A stretch of 64,000 bases of DNA, from NCBI RefSeq assembly GCF_033978785.1, contig NW_026908065.1:1-64000 (forward strand), in the 5' to 3' direction. A model generated the notes under the pieces. The model searched no databases and was not told where the DNA came from. It worked only from the letters and a program-made list of their open reading frames with translations. A program made the translations under genes and the position numbers. The DNA comes from Entelurus aequoreus. Taxonomy: Eukaryota > Chordata > Actinopteri > Syngnathiformes > Syngnathidae. This document shows positions 62,449-64,000 of the stretch, one piece after another; position 1 is the first letter of the stretch, and every line of letters begins with the position of its first letter.

Positions 62449-64000
62449 CTTAGTACAAAATCGAGAGAGGCTAAAAATCACCTCTTTTTCCTTCTCTCGA
62501 TCAGACACTTAGAAAAAAAATGGAAAAAAAAAAAAAAAAATTGGATTTTTTCTAAGTACAAAATCGAGAGTGGCTAAAAATCACCTCTTTTTCCTTCTCT
62601 CGATCAGACACTTAGAAAAAAAAATGAAAAAAAAAATAAAAAAATTGGATTTTTTCAAGGGTACAAAATCAAGAGAGGTTAAAAATCACCTCTTTTTCCT
62701 TCTCTCGATCAGACACTTAGAAAAAAAACGGAAAAAAAAAAAAAAAAAATTGTATTTTTTCTAAGTACAAAATCGAGAGTGGCTAAAAATCACCTCTTTT
62801 TCCTTCTCTCGATCAGACACTTAGAAAAAAAACGGAAAAAAAAAAAAAAAAATTTGGATTTTTTCTAAGTACAAAATCGAGAGTGGCTAAAAATCACCTC
62901 TTTTTCCTTCTCTCGATCAGACACTTAGAAAAAAAAATGAAAAAAAAAAAAAAAAATTGGATTTTTTCTAAGTACAAAATCAAGAGAGGTTAAAAATCAC
63001 CTCTTTTTCCTTCTCTCGATCAGACACTTAGAAAAAAAACGGAAAAAAAAAAAAAAAAATTTGGATTTTTTCTAAGTACAAAATCGAGAGTGGCTAAAAA
63101 TCACCTCTTTTTCCTTCTCTCGATCAGACACTTAGAAAAAAAATGAAAAAAAAAAAAAAAAAATTGGATTTTTTCTAAGTACAAAATCAAGAGAGGCTAA
63201 AAATCACCTCTTTTTCCTTCTCTCGATCAGACACTTAGAAAAAAAACGGAAAAAAAAAAAAAAAAAATTTGGATTTTTTCTAAGTACAAAATCGAGAGTG
63301 GCTAAAAATCACCTCTTTTTCCTTCTCTCGATCAGACACTTAGAAAAAAAAATTAAAAAAAAAAAAAAAAAATTGGATTTTTTCTAAGTACAAAATCAAG
63401 AGAGGCTAAAAATCACCTCTTTTTCCTTCTCTCGATCAGACACTTAGAAAAAAAACAGAAAAAAAAAAAAAAAAATTGGATTTTTTCTAAGTACAAAATC
63501 GAGAGTGGCTAAAAATCACCTCTTTTTCCTTCTCTCGATCAGACACTTAGAAAAAAAAATGAAAAAAAAAAAAAAAAAATTTGGATTTTTTCTAAGTACA
63601 AAATCGAGAGTGGCTGAAAATCACCTCTTTTTCCTTCTCTCGATCAGACACTTAGAAAAAAAACGGAAAAAAAAAAAAAAAAAATTTGGATTTTTTCTAA
63701 GTACAAAATCGAGAGTGGCTAAAAATCACCTCTTTTTCCTTCTCTCGATCAGACACTTAGAAAAAAAACGGAAAAAAAAAAAAAAAAAAATTTGGATTTT
63801 TTCTAAGTACAAAATCGAGAGTGGCTAAAAATCACCTCTTTTTCCTTCTCTCGATCAGACACTTAGAAAAAAAAATGAAAAAAAAAAAAAAAAATTGGAT
63901 TTTTTCTAAGTACAAAATCAAGAGAGGCTAAAAATCACCTCTTTTTCCTTCTCTCGATCAGACACTTAGAAAAAAAACAGAAAAAAAAAAAAAAAAAATT
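62449..64000 (+). repeat. ~6-kb higher-order unit, copy 4 (cut by the window edge)
   Basis: The unit starts again at CTTAGTAC (62449) and includes the roughly ten monomers missing from copy 3, reaching CTGAAA at 63616. A unique variant, CAAGGGTAC in place of CTAAGTAC at 62656-62664, breaks the left outer arm of one monomer. The array continues past the end of the window. Confidence 0.75.

Larger units (their letters stand above)
1..64000 (+). repeat. Satellite DNA array, ~104-105 bp monomer, fills the window
   Basis: The same unit is repeated without interruption from first base to last, always in one orientation and without any unique spacer. In order the unit reads TTGGATTTTTTCTAAGTAC, AAAATCGAGAGTGGCTAA, AAATCACCTCTTTTTCC, TTCTCTCGATCAGACACTTAG, without a break; then come A8, a short tag and about 18 A. 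Spacing is about 104 bp in the first third and often exactly 105 bp later. The core varies mostly by single substitutions, while A-tract length varies in nearly every copy. The window begins and ends inside the array, so its true size is unknown. This is typical eukaryotic satellite DNA. I do not recognise the family and cannot name the host. Nothing in the sequence supports transcription or a coding function. Confidence 0.97.

Noticed and set aside
1..64000. CRISPR array
   Set aside because: There are no unique spacers between conserved repeats. The entire period is repeated, the variable part is an A-tract, and no cas genes are present.
1..64000. Telomeric repeat or telomere-associated simple repeat
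   Set aside because: No run of a short G-rich telomeric motif is present at either edge or inside.

Overview
The whole 64 kb window is one uninterrupted head-to-tail satellite array. I see no unique sequence, protein gene, RNA gene or transposon in it. The monomer is about 104-105 bp (roughly 610 copies), always in the same orientation. It has a conserved core of about 75 bp, then A8, a short variable tag (CGG, CAG, ATG, ATT or none), a second A-tract of about 17-19 A, and TTGG leading into the next core. My hand count for the consensus is about 45% A, 26% T and 29% GC on the + strand. Array length, orientation, homogeneity and multimer structure indicate eukaryotic heterochromatin (centromeric, pericentromeric or subtelomeric), probably from a long-read assembly. 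I do not recognise the family or the organism.

Each core is a nested palindrome: 12-bp outer arms (TTTTTTCTAAGT / ACTTAGAAAAAA) and 8-bp inner arms (ATCGAGAG / CTCTCGAT) separated by a symmetric 5/5 internal loop. The outer arms can also pair across the A-tract with the neighbouring monomer. A second monomer class (CAAGAGAGG) weakens the 8-bp stem and instead makes a different small hairpin perfect.

The array is a patchwork of multi-monomer tandem duplications, followed here by diagnostic variants. 1-3650 is repeated at 4371-8025 (offset about 4.37 kb). 8.84-12.72 kb is repeated at 12.80-16.89 kb. 12.73-18.5 kb is repeated at 18.56-24.3 kb (offset 5.83 kb). 22.68-27.78 kb is repeated at 27.79-32.48 kb (offset 5.11 kb, then 4.70 kb after a four-monomer loss). 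Smaller duplications of 7, 14, 16 and 10 monomers lie at about 7.9-8.6, 35.6-38.5, 38.3-41.4 and 53.7-55.6 kb. From 44.4 kb to the end, a unit of about 6 kb recurs and differs between copies mainly by gain or loss of whole monomers. Variant tags are regional: CGATAG is seen only at 12.7-32.5 kb and CGGGAG only from 25.58 kb onward.

Open reading frames exist only because a 105-bp monomer is 35 codons and one frame of the repeat lacks stops. They start at GTG, encode a 35-residue repeat and are interrupted wherever an A-tract changes length, so I annotate no CDS. Core-length indels cluster at about 31.05-33.2 and 42.7-50.6 kb and are almost absent elsewhere, which may mark lower consensus quality or a different local history. 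Positions of block edges are good to about one monomer, since homology was read by eye.
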